A stretch of 64,000 nt of DNA from Rugalucina vietnamica. Lineage: Eukaryota > Mollusca > Bivalvia > Lucinida > Lucinidae. Position 1 is the stretch's first letter. Every line of letters starts with the position of its first letter. Location of the stretch: contig OZ024877.1 of NCBI GenBank assembly GCA_964017185.1, forward strand, positions 2,768,006 through 2,832,005, given 5' to 3'. Position numbers and translations under genes: made by a program. Of this stretch, positions 21,366-33,900 are shown piece after piece. A model generated the notes under the pieces. The model made no database searches and was not told where the DNA came from. It saw only the letters and a program-made list of their open reading frames with translations.

Positions 21366-23395
21366 ATGGACTTTGATCTATTGCTTTCTTTGGGTAAGAT
21401 GTTGACTTATTATTACTTCAAAATGTTTGTTCGTTGCAATTGAAATTTAAAAAGCTTTATTTCAGTTTGTTTATATTTTTAGTATTTATATTTTTAGTGT
21501 TTGTAAACGTGTATAATACATTTCTATAATAATACATTTCTATAACATTATAAACTTTATAATAAAGTTAAAACTTAGTTTCAATAAAGTGCCTTTTTAA
21601 TATCGTCTTGCTCTTATTGATGGAGGGAAATGTGATGAAATAGATCAACAGTATTTTTGTCACCCTTTTTTCCTCTGTTTTAGCGTTGTTGATCCATTCC
21701 GCAGCAGGACAAGATTCCGACGCAATCCATACTTGGCCACTATCTAACCTAACGCTGTACAAAGATATAGCAGGTAATAGCCACGTTATCCATGATTCAA
21801 GCAAACGTTGTTTCTCGTTCGTTCCCGGACCTACCGAGATGGACTACTCCGTCATGAAGATGTCTGAAGAAAATTCTCATTTCGATATGACGCTTTCTGG
21901 AGATTCTATTCTCAAAGATCTGTCTATATCATTGTTTGTTTATCCCAATGCAGAAGAAACTGAACTGAGTGGAACTTTGCTTCATTATACGTATGAAGAA
22001 CGCGAAATAATGCGCATTCGTTGCCTAGCAAACACGTTCTTAGTCTCATTCCGGGATGAATACGGAATGAGCGCGGGAATGATGTACTTAGAAAACTTTC
22101 TCCAACCCGAGCAATGGAATCACGTGATTGTCACACGTGACTACAAAACTGGAAGAATAACCGTCTTCCTAAACGGCGAGGAAAAGTACAATGAAGATGA
22201 CGATTTCTCTGACATCATCAGTTTTCCGGGTGGCGGGAAAATTCGAATTGGGAAATCTCAAGATCCAGACGACGTGGATGGTTTTGGCGGGAATTTCGCC
22301 TGTATTCAGATGTTTGAAAAAGTGCTAGATGCGGATGACGCTGACACTGTCCAGGATAACTGCATCGTTGATGAAGATGACTATAAAGAAGGTATATTGC
22401 TCGCCTTTTGAATTAAAATTTGAGTTTCCATCAGGATAACATGTCCATGCAATATCTAGCCCTTTATACCTCATTTTCATATAGCAAAACTGGGGTATAA
22501 CTTCAAAATTGGGGTATAACTTTTCTTATTTTTGCTCCAAAACATAGATTGTGGGTACTCGTTAGAACCGCCTCGCCGAGGCGGTTCTTACGTGTACCCA
22601 CTATCTATGTTTTGAGCAAAAATAAGAAAAAAAATAAATTTTTACAGCTGAAAAAAAATCTGTATATTGCATGGGCAAGTTTTCGTAATACAACATGGTC
22701 AATGTTTGTTTCTATTGCATCCCAATATATAAATGTATACTGATGACAATTTATGTACCGATGATTCGTGCTCATAACACCTAAAAATTGTAGGGGCAAC
22801 TTTAGGGCCAGATGGCAGCAAAAGTTTAAAGGGATTTTCTTATTATTGCATTTAGTTTTCATTGGCTGCAAGATCAGCTCGAATCCACTACTTCAGCTGC
22901 TTCTTTCTTTGCTTAGCATTTCTGATTCTTTTAATACAATCTCCAAGTGCATGCATGTATATTTATTTAATTTCAGTGTACTATGTAGAAAAGGATGGTA
23001 AGTTCTGTCTTACTAAGCGACCACCACCGCCACCGGAAATCAAACCAGGTCACCTGGTTTCCATGACAACCCTCAGCAACCAACTACACTGGCAGGCTTT
23101 CCTTGATCAGTTTGGATTGGATGACAGTGGGGAGACCAATCAGAGGTTCAGGCTTGAGTCACGTGACAGGAAGTCCAGCTCTGTGGATGATTTGATTGGT
23201 CAGTTCAATGTTACAGACAAGAAAGTGTGCACAAGGCTGTGTATGAGGGTTGATACTTGCGAGTCGTTCCTTATTGAAGCTGTCCAGGAGAATACAGCAC
23301 CACAGACCTGTACCCTGTACAGTGATGCAGCCATTGATTTAACAGAGGATAGCACTGGCGCTAAATACTATGCAGTCATACCAGACAAGAAATGA
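21366..23395 (+). CDS. Secreted LamG-like/PAN-like two-domain protein, 3 exons
   Basis: Exons 21366-21393, 21684-22391 and 22977-23395 (stop TGA) join in phase to give 384 aa. The tiny first exon plus the start of exon 2 makes a textbook signal peptide (MDFDLLLSLALLIHSAAG). Residues about 45-235 look like a concanavalin A/LamG-like jelly-roll domain: a SISLFVYP strand, EQWNHVIVTRDYKTGRITVF and GGKIRIGKSQD are typical of the LamG_3/pentraxin-like fold. Exon 3 adds a KRPPPPPEIK linker and a cysteine-containing module with C330, C334, C340 and C357 (KVCTRLCMRVDTCESF, TCTLYSD) that resembles a PAN/apple domain. The protein is predicted to be extracellular and may bind glycans or protein partners, but no specific function can be assigned. 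An M2 element lies in intron 2. A candidate poly(A) signal AATAAA is at 23839-23844. The gene structure is well supported; the domain names are by eye. Confidence 0.85.
22428..22690. mobile_element. M2 MITE copy in LamG gene intron 2
   Basis: Complete hairpin TTAGAACCGCCTCGCCGAGG/CGGTTCTTACG between the two T-rich arms; ends ATAACATGTCCATG and GGGCAAGTTTTCGTAATA. Confidence 0.85.
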
Positions 23396-23838
23396 GGTTT
23401 TTAGACAAAGCTGAATTCTGTGCTGATTATAATCATATAGAAACAATTAGCAAAACTTACCCAAAGATATTGCAGAAAACTCACATATAAATTTTGCAGA
23501 CATTGTGAATACTCATTCCAGTTACAGAGTGTGGAGTTTGTCTCTTATTCACAACTTCATGAGGAGAACATTTACTATCTAGACAGTGAAGAATTGGAGG
23601 AATTACTAGCATTTTTATGCTCTCTTTTACTTTCTTAAAATTCATTTTATCAAAGTACAAGTTATTTTACTTTTTCCAATGGTGTGTGCCACTGAGATTA
23701 AAAGCAGCTATACAAAACCATAATATTGGCATGTTTAACAATGCAAAATGTTTTCAGAAGGAAATTTCACAGATATCAAAGCAGAAACATTTTGTTCCAT
23801 TTATTCATATATATATTACTATTATAGTACATATCAAC

Positions 23839-23844
23839 AATAAA
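23839..23844 (+). terminator. Candidate poly(A) signal of the LamG/PAN gene
   Basis: AATAAA is 444 bases after the stop codon. The intervening AT-rich sequence shows no repeat and would be the 3' UTR. Confidence 0.35.
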
Positions 23845-24594
23845 GTAAAATTTGTATTTTTTAGCTTCAATGTTACCATACCAGATAGCTAGATATAAAC
23901 ACATGTTCTGCATGTGAAAGCAGACACTTTTCATCAAAATGATAAGAAAGAGTCAAAAATTTGCTTCAGTCCTCAAACTTTGACAGCAACAACACTGGAA
24001 TACATTATTGTGCAGCACAATTAATACATTATATTACTGTGCAGCACAATTAATACATAAAATTATCATGATTTACAGTGAAACTGACCATATTTAAAGA
24101 GATGCGCCAAAACATGAGAAAACCTGTCAACTGATCAGCTGCAGGATAACCTTTGTTTTCACTGTATTTTATACATATAACAGCAATGCAGATTATTACG
24201 CAAAAACTGAAATTCTAATAAACTTAAATCTTTCTTTCATGTATAACATGGATTGTGTCTGACCTGGTCAGAAAAACTGAGAAAAAAAATCCATGATGTG
24301 ACTTTAATAAGAACAAGAATTACTGGATAACCTGTATCATTCTCTACAGTCCTACACTAACAATGAGCACTATCACATTTCAAGATCTACGACCAGAAAG
24401 AACTTGTTTTCATTATCTGCTAGTTCCCAGTAAGAAAGTAATCAATTCTGGAAAAACAGGTAACCAAAATAGAATACAAATTTTATTCATAGTCATCAAC
24501 TTAACAAATGAACATGAGCTATGTATAGCTATTCAAATGTCAATGGGTCTGGTTACCTGCCCTTCTAACATTGATAATACATGCATATACCATG
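23845..24594. other. Short intergenic gap between LamG and ATP6V0D 3' ends
   Basis: The two genes converge. Only an eroded M1-like copy (24112-24300) and a 30-bp duplication (TGTGCAGCACAATTAATACA twice, 24009-24058) are seen. Confidence 0.45.
24112..24300 (-). mobile_element. Diverged M1-like copy
   Basis: ATGAGAAAACCTGTCAACTG, ATCAGCTGCAGGATAACCTT and GGATTGTGTCTGACCTGGTC preserve the M1 order. Ends eroded. Confidence 0.45.
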
Positions 24595-24870
24595 ACGAAA
24601 ACATGTCCGTGTAATGTATACCCCAGTGAACCCCACTTTTATGTAGCAAAACTGGGGTTTACAGGGGTATACCTATTTTTCATATTTTTATTCTAAAACA
24701 TAAATTGTGGGTAGTCGTTAGAACCACCTTGGCAAGGCGGTTCTAACGTGTACTCACAATCTATGTTTTGAGCAACAATAAGAAAACTAGCAAAAATTTT
24801 CTACTGAAAAATTTTCAATTTTTACCATTTAAGAAAAATCTGTATATTACATGGGTGTGTTTTCGTGATG
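24595..24870. mobile_element. M2 MITE copy directly downstream of the ATP6V0D stop codon
   Basis: GACGAAAACATGTCCGTGTA ... TTAGAACCACCTTGGCAAGG/CGGTTCTAAC ... CATGGGTGTGTTTTCGTGATG. Its edge is about 55 bp beyond the stop at 24924, so it likely forms part of the ATP6V0D 3' UTR. It contains a possible minus-strand AATAAA (24687-24692). Confidence 0.8.
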
Positions 24871-24923
24871 CACTGTAAACCAGTAAATAATGAAACAAAA
24901 GTCCATTTTACTCTGACACCATG

Positions 24924-27900
24924 TTAGAATATAGGAATGTAGCTGTCTATCTTAGCTCTGTGTCTCTGTGCTACACACTCTGCTATCCACACTATATTCC
25001 TGTTCTCCTGCTCCTTTAACTTAACGTAGGCGTAGAACACACCAAACTGGAACTGTTGCATGAACGAATTCTTCATTAATTTTACCTAAAAGAGGAAAAT
25101 GATTAGTTACACATAAAATTCTTACTCTGGACATAACATATGAACTTTTCATAGACCAAAAAAATCAAACAAAAAAAAAACGTTTCTTATGAGTGATAAC
25201 AGACCACTCTAGGAAAGAGTGAATGGATAGCTCCAAAATAGACTGCTCCAAGATAGTCTGGTCAGTGTCTTCACTATTTATTGTACCAGCAGCATCTTTA
25301 AAAGGTATATCTTGTTTAAAACAGTCTGTTCTGGTTTGGAGACAATTTTCAGACCCTGATAGAATGCAGTTAATAAAGCTACTCGAAACTGACTACATCT
25401 TCAGCTTACCAAAATACATCATGATAACAAGTCCATACAATATATACCCCCTCATACCCCACTTTTATATAGTAAAATTGTGGTGTACAGGGGTATATCT
25501 ATTTTTCTTATTTAAGCCGCTGCGTGAGAAAACCAACAATTTGGGTTCCGACCAGATCCAACACAAACTGGGCTATACAGTCACAGAAGATGGCTAGAGA
25601 CTTAGTACTGCAGATATCTAGTTTGACCCGGAAATGCCGTTCAAACTTTTTTTCTTGGCTGATTCTTGTTGCTTAGATGTTACCATTAAAGAATCTGACT
25701 GATGCCACCTTGGCATCATTGAGCATTTTGAGAAAAACAAGATGGCGTCCAATATGGCGGCTCAATATCTGGGCTGGTCATAATAAAGCTTCTATTTGCA
25801 CTCAGGGCAAATTTAATTTACAAATATTTGACATAATTTTATAGAATGAATGTCAAAGACCATTTCCTGCTAGCATGGTCATATATATCAAGAATGTTTC
25901 AAAGATGGCTGCCAGAATGCAATACTAAATGACAATTATCAGCGTTATCTCAATTTGTTTCACTTTAAATACTGAAAATATTACATTTATCTGTATATTA
26001 GGTGATTTTGATTAGACATTATGTTTCCTTTATATTTTTGGAAAACAAGATGGTGTCAAAGATGGCTGCCAACTTTAAATTTGTCGCAAAGATGTTACTG
26101 AAGTTGATTTCTCAGTCATTTCCTTTGCTAAGCCTTTAGTCCAGTTGCCATCAGCATAACATGGAAGACGGTGCCTCATAAAATTTTATGTTGGTTTCCA
26201 GTTCACTAGACCATGCTTGTTCAGCAACTGCATGATGCCACCCTGGCATCATTGAGCGTTTTGGAAAAATCATGATGGCATCCAAGATGGTCACCATAAG
26301 CAAGAACATAACCCCCCCCCCCCCCCAGAGTTGAATATACCCATTGCTTTATGTTTAAATGCTTATTTTATGTTGTAAACATCATAATAAAAATGTTCTA
26401 AGTTCTAATACCCGCATAATAACAATAATGCAAGACAGTTGCCAAGATGGCTGCCATAATCATACTATAAGAGGTATTCTCTTATTTAAACGGCATTCAT
26501 ATGTTTCATAAAATCAGTGTCGTATGTTTGAAATGCCCATTTCGTGTTGTTCACATAATAGTGATGTCCTTTGGTTTCAGCTAGGACCCCATATCATATA
26601 AAAGAAGAAAGATGACGACCAAGACTGCCGCCATAATTTTAATTTAAACAAACATGTTCTCTAATCAAAACACCATTCATGTGCTCCATATACCAAATGT
26701 CATGTGTCTGAAATGCTCATTTAACGTTGTGAACAGCATAATTTAGTGTTTATTCGAGCATGATAATAATGAGCCAAGATGATGGCCAAGATGTTCACCA
26801 TAATCATACCATATCAAGAAACAAGTACATATATGTATTAGCTTTTACAAAAGCTTAAATTCATTTAGCCCTAGTTTTGGGATAAAAGCTGTTACCCTAC
26901 AGGGTATCTGGTCGCAGCACAACAGAGGGCATCCTTCTTTGAACTTGACCCAGATCTATAGATACGCCTTGAGCACAGCAGCATGGGTGTAAAAGAACCC
27001 TTTTTTGGGCAAAGCGTCCCAACACTTTATGTTCGAAAGATAGATATGGCTGTTTGCGAAATTCCAGCCCCTTTTGTTGTTTTCTGACACAACACCTGCA
27101 TGATGTCTCACCATCAGATCAAAGAATTTGAGTTCCCAAATAGGACCATTATAACAGTTCATTTTCAATACAATCAATTTACCCAAATAGCCATTTACCT
27201 TGGACAAGTTCAGCTCCGCCCACCTGCCACCACTGAAGTAAGAACTACCTGACCTCTAATTATACTGTTTTGTCACTTGTCAGTGGCTGAATTTATTTCA
27301 ATATAGTACATGAAGTATGTGTTTTGTGGACAGCTACAAAAGCACATTTAAACAGATAAGAGCAACATTTAATCTTGCAATTTGATCTAATCATAGGAGG
27401 GCTAAATATTTTGAAGCATGTAAATATTTAATTGATTTTACTTCAATTCACCTGAGTCAGTGAACTGACCAGCTGTCACACAAATTACATGGGCGGGACT
27501 TAGGTTTATCTACCAGCTTGAGTAAAGTTTACTAAACTATAATTGGCTAATTCTTTGCCACTGTCTTGAGGTTAAACTAGTTCACTTTATACTACAAAGG
27601 GTTTTCATAGTCTTTGAAGTCTGATGTTGAAACATCTTGAGTTTGTCTTTGATTATGACGCATGGAGACACTATTTCGCAATTGGCAATAGATAGACCTT
27701 AACCCGGACAATGTAGTGGTCTCATTACATCCACTCTGTCCTCGTGAGGCTCTGCCGATAGAGGGTGTTTAATCGCGTTAGACCTGCATTTGCTTTTTAT
27801 ATCAAACGGCAATAAGCTCTGAATGATTTTCTTTCCGTTAATGCAGTAATGTTTCCCTGGGACATGGGCCCGGGAGGTCCACAATTTCAACATTAATTCA

Positions 27901-30900
27901 CGATCTTACTTTTTTCTTAGCATGCAGAAGCAGTCGGTACATGCTGTCAACAGACTTACATGCGGTTCTCTATTAGGATTGGTTCGCTCGTTATCCACCA
28001 GCTAATGACTGGTGATGACGCAGGTGCAACAACCGGTTCGGACTTAATCCGAATAAATGTGTGTCAAACACAGCTCCTATAGATACAAGATACAAGGTAC
28101 AAGACTTTATTTGACCAATTTTGGGCCCAGCAAGGGCATACAAAGATGTTATACAGAGAATAAGAGAGGAAATCCAAATCAAAGATGAGAAAACACAAAC
28201 TAAAAACAACCTAATATAAAACAATGTATTAATCCAAGTGTTCATGCAGATACTGACCAAGTTTGTGAAGTATATCAGAGTTTTCATTGGTCAGAATCCA
28301 GAAAAACTTCTGGAAACTATCCAGCTCCATAAAATTTCTGTTGGAGTCATTAATGATTTGAAAAAAGCTGTTTCTGAACGCATTAAACTTTGAGCATTCC
28401 ATCAAAAAGTGCTGCTCATCTTCAATTGCACCTGTAGAACATTTGGTACACAGCCTTTCTGACCTATCCAGCTTGATATACCTCCCAGTTTATTTATTTA
28501 TTTATTTATACAATATTTCAAGAGGGTAACATATTTAGCCCAAAGGCCAGTCTACCATATGGCCCTCTAAACATAGACAATAAATACAACATATCAAACA
28601 TGGAAATAAACAAACAGAAATATATACAAATTTACAAACAAGTCAGATATTCGTAAAACCAATGGATAATAAATGTAGTAATAAGTAAAAACACCTAAAA
28701 CTTATCATTTGCATCACATTGACTTACATAAAATGTACATCGGTTTAGTTTCGGACGGGCATATAAAATTGTTATTTGGCTCATTAAAATAAGATAAAAA
28801 GACGTATGTAAAAGTGTAAAAGCATAGTGAGTTAAGATGCTATATGCTCTTTAAAAATTCTTTTGAATGTGTTCAAGGACGGTGCTTGTCTGATTGATGT
28901 CGGGAACGTATTCCATAGTTTGGGGGCTGAGCATGTAAATGAGCCTGTGTAAAAAGATGTATTGGTCTTTGGTATTACTAGTGCGCCATTTTCAGTTGAT
29001 CTCAAAGTTCTGTTATATACTAAAGCTGTTGGTGTCAGCAAATCGGATATGTATGACGGCGTAAGATTGTTCAAGGCCTTGTATGTGAGAATGGCTTTAT
29101 TATATTTAATTCGATTTGATACTGGCATCCAATCTAATCGTTGAAACATTTCCTCTGATGGAGTAATATAGTCTGCGTTTAAAATGATACGTGCCGCTCG
29201 TTTTTGCATCTTATTTATACGTTCAATGTTCTGTTTTGATGTGGATCCCCAAGAAATCGAACCGTAATCAATCATAGGGAGAATGTAGCTTTGATAATAC
29301 ATTTTTTGGACATTTTGTGGAACATAATAAGAATGGTGTTTTAGAAGTGATATCCTAGAGGAAATGACGGAACATAAGTAATCAATATGTTTGTTCCAAG
29401 TAAGAGTTTCATCAATATGTAAGCCTAATAATTTCTGAGAACTGACCGAGTTTAGAGGAGTATTACCGATAGTTATATTCAATTGACCTGCCTGTTGAAG
29501 TTTATATATAGTACCAAGGGTCATAGTAGTTGATTTACCATAATGAATTGGCAGTTTATTTCTAATACTCCAGTCATCTGTTTCATTTGCATCCGTTTGC
29601 AATTTATGTTCAATTTCGGGCTTGTTTTTCCCCGATACGTGAACAATACTATCGTCTGCATATAGATCAGCGAGACAATGTTTCAGATAGAGAGGCAGGT
29701 CATTGATAAATAATAGAAATAATGTGGGCCCCAGAATAGAGCCCTGGGGCACACCCGATAACATCTCAGAAAATTCAGACATACCATCGTCGCTCTTTAT
29801 GCATTGAACGCGATTACTTAGGTAAGACTGGAACCAGTTTAAGGATGCATTGCTCAGCTTATAGTGTGTCAGCTTTTTAAGAAGAAGCGGATGGTCGACC
29901 ATGTCAAAGGCCTTTCTGAAATCAATAAACAAAGAACCAATTATGTCTCCCTTATCGATACTTTCCATCCACTGATCTATCAGTTTAATAAGTGCCGTGT
30001 TACAGTCTCAATTTTAAGTCTGTGAGCAGAAATTCTAAACCTTGTAATACTCCTACGGTAGCTGAAATTTCTTATCTCATTAATATACTTTTCACAACCA
30101 AAGTGAGTTTTAAGTTTACAGTATATATGATGTCGTTTGTGAACTACAACAGGTACCACATAGGAGACTTCTTTACTAACAACACTTCTATGGGATTAGA
30201 GGATCTACTCTCAAGTGGATCGCTTCATAGTCCTCTGAGCACTATCAAAACGGATGGCCAAGTCTCAGACCCAGTTCCGGTCTTATCTCCTGTCCCTCAA
30301 GGATCGGTCTTGGGACGACCAGTCCTGTTCTTGATTTCCGTTAATGATCTTCCATACAATATCAGGTCATACGGTGATTGTATTTTGTGTAGGAATATTA
30401 ATTCACTGTCGATTGGCAGATTCTACAAGATGACCTGTATAGCCTTGCACAATTTTAGACTGATTGGCAAATGAAATTTAACATTTCAAGGAGAAGAAGG
30501 TCGCATCCATTTACATTAATAGACAATCAATAGAGCCATAAAATGCTCTGTCTTGGTCTATATGCCTGTGGTAACTTTCATGAAAGGATGCTTACATGTA
30601 GTAGACAAGGTCAAAACTGATGAAAAGCACACTCACTGATCAGATTCAGACCTACATCTTGTGTAACAGTAGCAAGAACTAATATGATTAAAGTCAATGC
30701 AAGCAGACAGGAAAATGTGTAAGCTTCATATACAGACGTATATGCATTTCTCAAGATAAAAGTTCTAAAATAAATGTAAACTTAAATGCAGCCTCTTTAT
30801 AAAAGGCACATTAGAGGAGAGAAGGACTAAATATATTGGGGTTAAATGGTAAAACATCCGACCGTGGTCTCCTTCCTTCTTGCAGCCCATGCTATTTTCT

Positions 30901-33900
30901 GCCATGATGTGATAGGCTAACCAATTGTTGTTGATGCATAGGAAAGGAGTCAGTCTGAAAATACATTCGAAGGGCTTCATGCCTGACAAGCTTGGTGGAG
31001 TTAGCCTTTACCAGATAATATCAAGGAAATGACCACATTTGGAGGATGTTATGGTAGCAACGTAGAAACATCTACGTCAGATTTATGGCTTGATGTGAAA
31101 TTGGCAAACAAAGGCTAAATTTCCCACGCTTAAGGCATATTATCACCAAAAGTAGCATTATCTGTAAGAATGAGACGATTGTATCGAGAACATCTAACAT
31201 CTACAATGAAACATGAAACCTTGAAAGATTTTCAATAAAGCTGATAACAAATATGCATTTGCAATATGCTAGGCTAAATTTTAATTATCTTGTGAAAGTT
31301 GAACATATTGGCTATTAATGTTATCACAATATTTATTTTAACCTCACTATGTTGAACATAGCTTGAACATATGTATATATTCGAGAAGTATGAATACCAC
31401 TGCCATAGGTAAATACCTATCATTCTGTATTTGGTGGTTGATTTTTTGTTTTATGCCACAATCAACAGCTAAGATCATGTGCAGCCGAAACCTCAGTTTC
31501 AAGTCTCATTCAAAAGACTAGAAAAAGCCAAGGCTTGAGCCCAAGAACCTTGGCATACAGGCTGATAGCTTAACCACCACACCAGAGAAGCTTAAAGCTG
31601 TGGGTCCTGCATTTGATACGGTCTAGAAATAACTTTAATAAATAGCAAATGCCAGCCAAACTAATATGGCTGTTGTCATATAGAAACAGCCATCTTGGAT
31701 ACCATCTTAAGTTCAGAGTGTTCTAATAATGGTCTTAAGTCATATATGCACATGACAATACAATACATGTATAAGATTACCTTACAGGATAAAATGAAGT
31801 CAAAAACACACATGTACTGCACATTATATTCTTTTCTGTGCAAAAATTCTATTTGGCGGCCATCTTTGATGCCATGTTTATGCTTTAGAAATCATTTTTG
31901 GTGTGTGATTTATCAGACAAACTTTAAATGTATGTTTTTATAGCCAAATGTGGCAAATAGAAACAAATATTCAAGTCCTAGACTTTGCAAAACAAGTGAG
32001 AACATATATTTGACGACCATTCTGGACGCCATCTTGATTATTTCAAAATGCTCAATGATGCCAAGGTGGCATCATTAAGATTCTTGAAGGGCAAGGTCTT
32101 GGCTACAAGAATCAGTCAAGAAAAAAAGTTTGAACCCTATTTCCGGGTCCCGATAAAATACCCCATAAATCTGCAGGACTAACTGGAAATTTTGGATTTA
32201 GAAAGTAGAGGAACTGTACTATCCGTGTAGCGAAAACAAAGGCGCTGATCAGCTTCGCAGTTACTGCGCCTTTGTTTTCGCCTATGCAGATTGTTGGTTT
32301 TCCCATGCGGTGGCTCATTTATTATCCACAATCAATGTTTCAAACAAAAATACTAAAAAGATCATTTTTTTCTTCTATAGAAATTTTCATATTTTTTTTT
32401 ACAACCAAAATGTATTTGTATATTGCATTGGCAAGTTTTTGTAATGTAAAGTTTTGGTTGAAATGAACTTAAGACTCTTAAAGAACAATTCTTCTTCCTT
32501 GACTGTATAAGTCTCATTATCATTAATAATTTCAAGAGGGATAACTGTCCTGCCAAAAGCTGCTTAACTCGTCAAAGGCCCACAAACAAGTGAAACGAAA
32601 CTTTGATCTTTTGGAAAAACATCTATAAAATCAATATAATAGCAAGACAATCTAAGATCAATATGATAAGAAGACAAATGTGACTGAGCCGCATCATGAG
32701 AAAATGGATTTTGCATATGCAAAAAAACAATGCCACACATCAGTAACTGTTGTGCAGTAACTGCACAGCTGATCAGCACCTTTGTTTTCACTCATCGGAT
32801 AGTACAATCCCTCTTATTTTTAAATCTGAAATTTTAATTTTCTAGGCTTCTTCTGAGAATGTACATGCTGGTTTGTCTCGGACCTGGTCAGAAATCCATA
32901 AAACCAGTTTTCTCAAGTCACGGCCTGGTCAAGAGAGAGAGCCCTGAATAGGTGAAAACAAAGGTGATAGCCACACCTGATGTGTCACATTGCCTTTTGT
33001 TACATAAATATCTTCCTAAATTCTAAATTCTTTTGGCTGCACAACCCAATTTATGTCATATCTGGACAGAAACCCTACACACCAGCTTTGTCACAATCAT
33101 TTAGCTATTTACCTCATGTTCAAAGAATTTGTCCTCCAGAGTTTTGTCCCCTGGATTGGTCCCTGCTCCCTCAAACAACTCACGGAATTCCTAGAAAATA
33201 AACATCAATATTTAGTGACATGTCAAAGTAAACAATTACCAAGAACTGACATATATATATAATACAATTATTAATAAACACTTGAATCTCAAACGAAATA
33301 AGAGCTGTCGCAGGACAGCTTGCTCGACTGCTTCTGACCTTTGTCAAACATAAGGCCAAACCAGACCAGTAACCCAAAGCATTATGCTCATACATCTTTT
33401 TGCCTTGATGCAATAAGGCAAAATCACTGAACCATGAAAGATAACTATAACTACCTAAGATTTAAAGGTCTCACTCATATTGTGAAAGAAGTGTGTTCAT
33501 ATACTAACTCACTTTTACTGAGTGCCAAGACACAAGGCAAAATCACTGAACCGTGAAAAAAGGTCACACTGACCTATAAGTATTGCAGGGTCAAAGGTCT
33601 AGTGATACTTACTCATAATGTGAAAGAAAAATGATCATATACCCATTCAGTGTTGAGATATAAAGCAAAATCTCTGAACCATGAAATTAGGTCATAGTGA
33701 CCTATAAGTATGTTTGGGTTAAAGGTGTGGTCATACTCATTCATAATCAGAAAGAAGTATGAAAAAATACCAACTGAGTGTCGAGATATAAGGCAAAATC
33801 ACTGAACCATGAAATTAGGTCACAGTGACCCAGGAATACTTTACGGTCAAAGGTCTTGTCATACTCATACATATCATGAAAGAAGTATGTTCATATACCA

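Larger units (their letters stand above)
25605..32165. mobile_element. 6.6-kb long-TIR element (MULE-like) in ATP6V0D intron 7
   Basis: Both ends, read inward, start CTGCAGAT and then share GACCCGGAAAT, GTTCAAACTTTTTTTCTTG, CTGATTCTTGT, TGATGCCACCTTGGCATCAT, TGAGCATTTTGA and CAAGATGGCGTCC. That is a terminal inverted repeat of at least 160 bp, divergent in places. The outer flanks carry a near-repeat (GACTTA / GACTAA) that may be a degraded target duplication. The insertion splits an M1 element (left half 25513-25604, right half 32166-32317). The left arm (25620-26880) has several AAGATGGCTGCC-like units and the right arm (31650-32130) their inverse. The core holds LINEs (28082-30480) and unassigned DNA. 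No transposase is recognised, so it is non-autonomous or decayed. Confidence 0.7.

Noticed and set aside
22862..22976. Upstream extension of the LamG exon 3 open frame
   Set aside because: It precedes a good acceptor (TTTCAG at 22971-22976), and the splice from 22391 restores frame; the upstream part is intron.
29992..30474. 160-aa ORF as a host gene
   Set aside because: Contains a recognisable but damaged LINE RT motif; a dead retrotransposon fragment.
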